From contig CAMFNC010000019.1 in assembly GCA_945965245.1 (NCBI GenBank), positions 1 to 6,096 on the forward strand: a stretch of DNA of 6,096 bases, in the 5' to 3' direction. The notes beneath the pieces were generated by a model that had not been told where the DNA came from, did not search any database, and was given only the letters and a program-made list of their open reading frames with translations. Positions 5,816 to 6,096 of the stretch are shown here, piece by piece (position 1 is the first letter of the stretch; each line of letters opens with the position of its first letter). A program made the position numbers and the translations under genes. The stretch comes from an uncultured Porphyromonas sp. GTDB taxonomy: Bacteria > Bacteroidota > Bacteroidia > Bacteroidales > Porphyromonadaceae.

Positions 5816-6096
5816 ATGGAAATTAAGAAATCCCCCAAAGCCAACCTTGAGAAGCAAAAAGGTCTCTCAATGTTGATGGGTCTTGTGGTTGCTCTGGCCG
5901 TAGTATTCGTAGCTTTGGAATATCGTTCATACAGCAAAATTGAAGACGATACCATCGCCAAAGTGGACATCGCCGACGTGGACGAGCAATTGCTTATCGA
6001 AGACCAAAAGCAACCTGAACCCGAACCCGAACCCGAGCAACCCAAAATCGAAGTTCAGTTGCCCGAAGAGTTCAAAGTAGTAGAAAATAATCAAGA
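5816..6096 (+). CDS. tonB: TonB-family energy transducer (3' partial)
   Basis: Inner-membrane protein that would carry proton-motive-force energy from ExbB/ExbD to TonB-dependent outer-membrane receptors such as SusC or haem/iron transporters. The first 93 residues are visible and the frame is open to the right edge. A short cytoplasmic start MEIKKSPKANLEKQKG (1-16), typical of Bacteroidota TonB proteins, is followed by one membrane helix (about 17-34, LMGLVVALAVVFVALEY region). Then comes an acidic periplasmic stretch (42-63) and a Pro-Glu repeat (67-74), the usual periplasm-spanning linker. The C-terminal TonB domain that binds receptor TonB boxes lies beyond the window, so the call rests on the N-terminal half only. 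It has its own probable promoter at 5737-5771. Whether exbB/exbD lie next to it cannot be seen. Confidence 0.85.
   Translation, partial: MEIKKSPKANLEKQKGLSMLMGLVVALAVVFVALEYRSYSKIEDDTIAKVDIADVDEQLLIEDQKQPEPEPEPEQPKIEVQLPEEFKVVENNQ
6017..6034 (+). repeat. Short tandem repeat, 3 x GAACCC, in tonB
   Basis: Three exact hexamer copies encode Glu-Pro and form the core of the PEPEPEPE linker (residues 67-74) of the TonB-like protein. They are followed by a diverged GAGCAA unit. Such codon-level repeats can change copy number by slippage in steps of six bases, which keeps the reading frame and only alters linker length. Confidence 0.8.

Noticed and set aside
5806..6045. Ser/Gly-rich minus-strand frame over tonB
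   Set aside because: Its SGSGSG run is the reverse reading of the Glu-Pro repeat of tonB; the + strand frame has a membrane helix and family start.
1..6096. Novel defence, mobile or biosynthetic system
   Set aside because: Every long frame on the + strand belongs to a known family; no transposase, integrase, inverted terminal repeats, CRISPR-like spaced repeats, tRNA or rRNA were seen.

Overview
The window reads as chromosomal DNA of a Bacteroidota bacterium, most likely order Bacteroidales. The evidence is gene content and style. There is a mammalian-like (type II) glutaminyl cyclase made as a lipoprotein, an M64 'IgA peptidase' whose predicted mature N-terminus is Gln, a TonB with the Bacteroidota-type MEIKKSPKAN start, start sites without strong Shine-Dalgarno sequences, and two intergenic matches to the TAnnTTTG promoter box of this phylum. 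No species can be named from the sequence alone.

Layout, all genes on the + strand. 1-930 is the 3' part of murG (lipid II synthesis), cut by the left edge. Seven bases later, 938-1927 encodes the glutaminyl cyclase lipoprotein. 1952-2371 is sufE (sulfur transfer for Fe-S assembly). 2375-3754 is a HemY/HemG-type protoporphyrinogen oxidase. 3751-5052 is an exported M64 zinc peptidase that overlaps hemG by ATGA. Spacings of 7, 24, 3 and -4 bases suggest that murG through the peptidase is one transcript. A short gap (5053-5131) carries a probable promoter for ybeY (5132-5581, rRNA maturation endonuclease). The gap 5582-5815 holds a strong 15-bp hairpin, probably the terminator of the ybeY unit, followed by a near-consensus promoter for a tonB-like energy transducer (5816 to the right edge, truncated).

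Most of the window is housekeeping and cell-envelope biology. The functional link most worth noting is that the glutaminyl cyclase sits in the same apparent operon as the M64 peptidase, whose predicted signal peptidase I cleavage (AAA|Q) would expose Gln. That is the kind of N-terminus this enzyme converts to pyroglutamate under the Bacteroidota 'Q-rule'. I found no mobile elements, CRISPR arrays, tRNA or rRNA genes, and no convincing novel defence or biosynthetic system.
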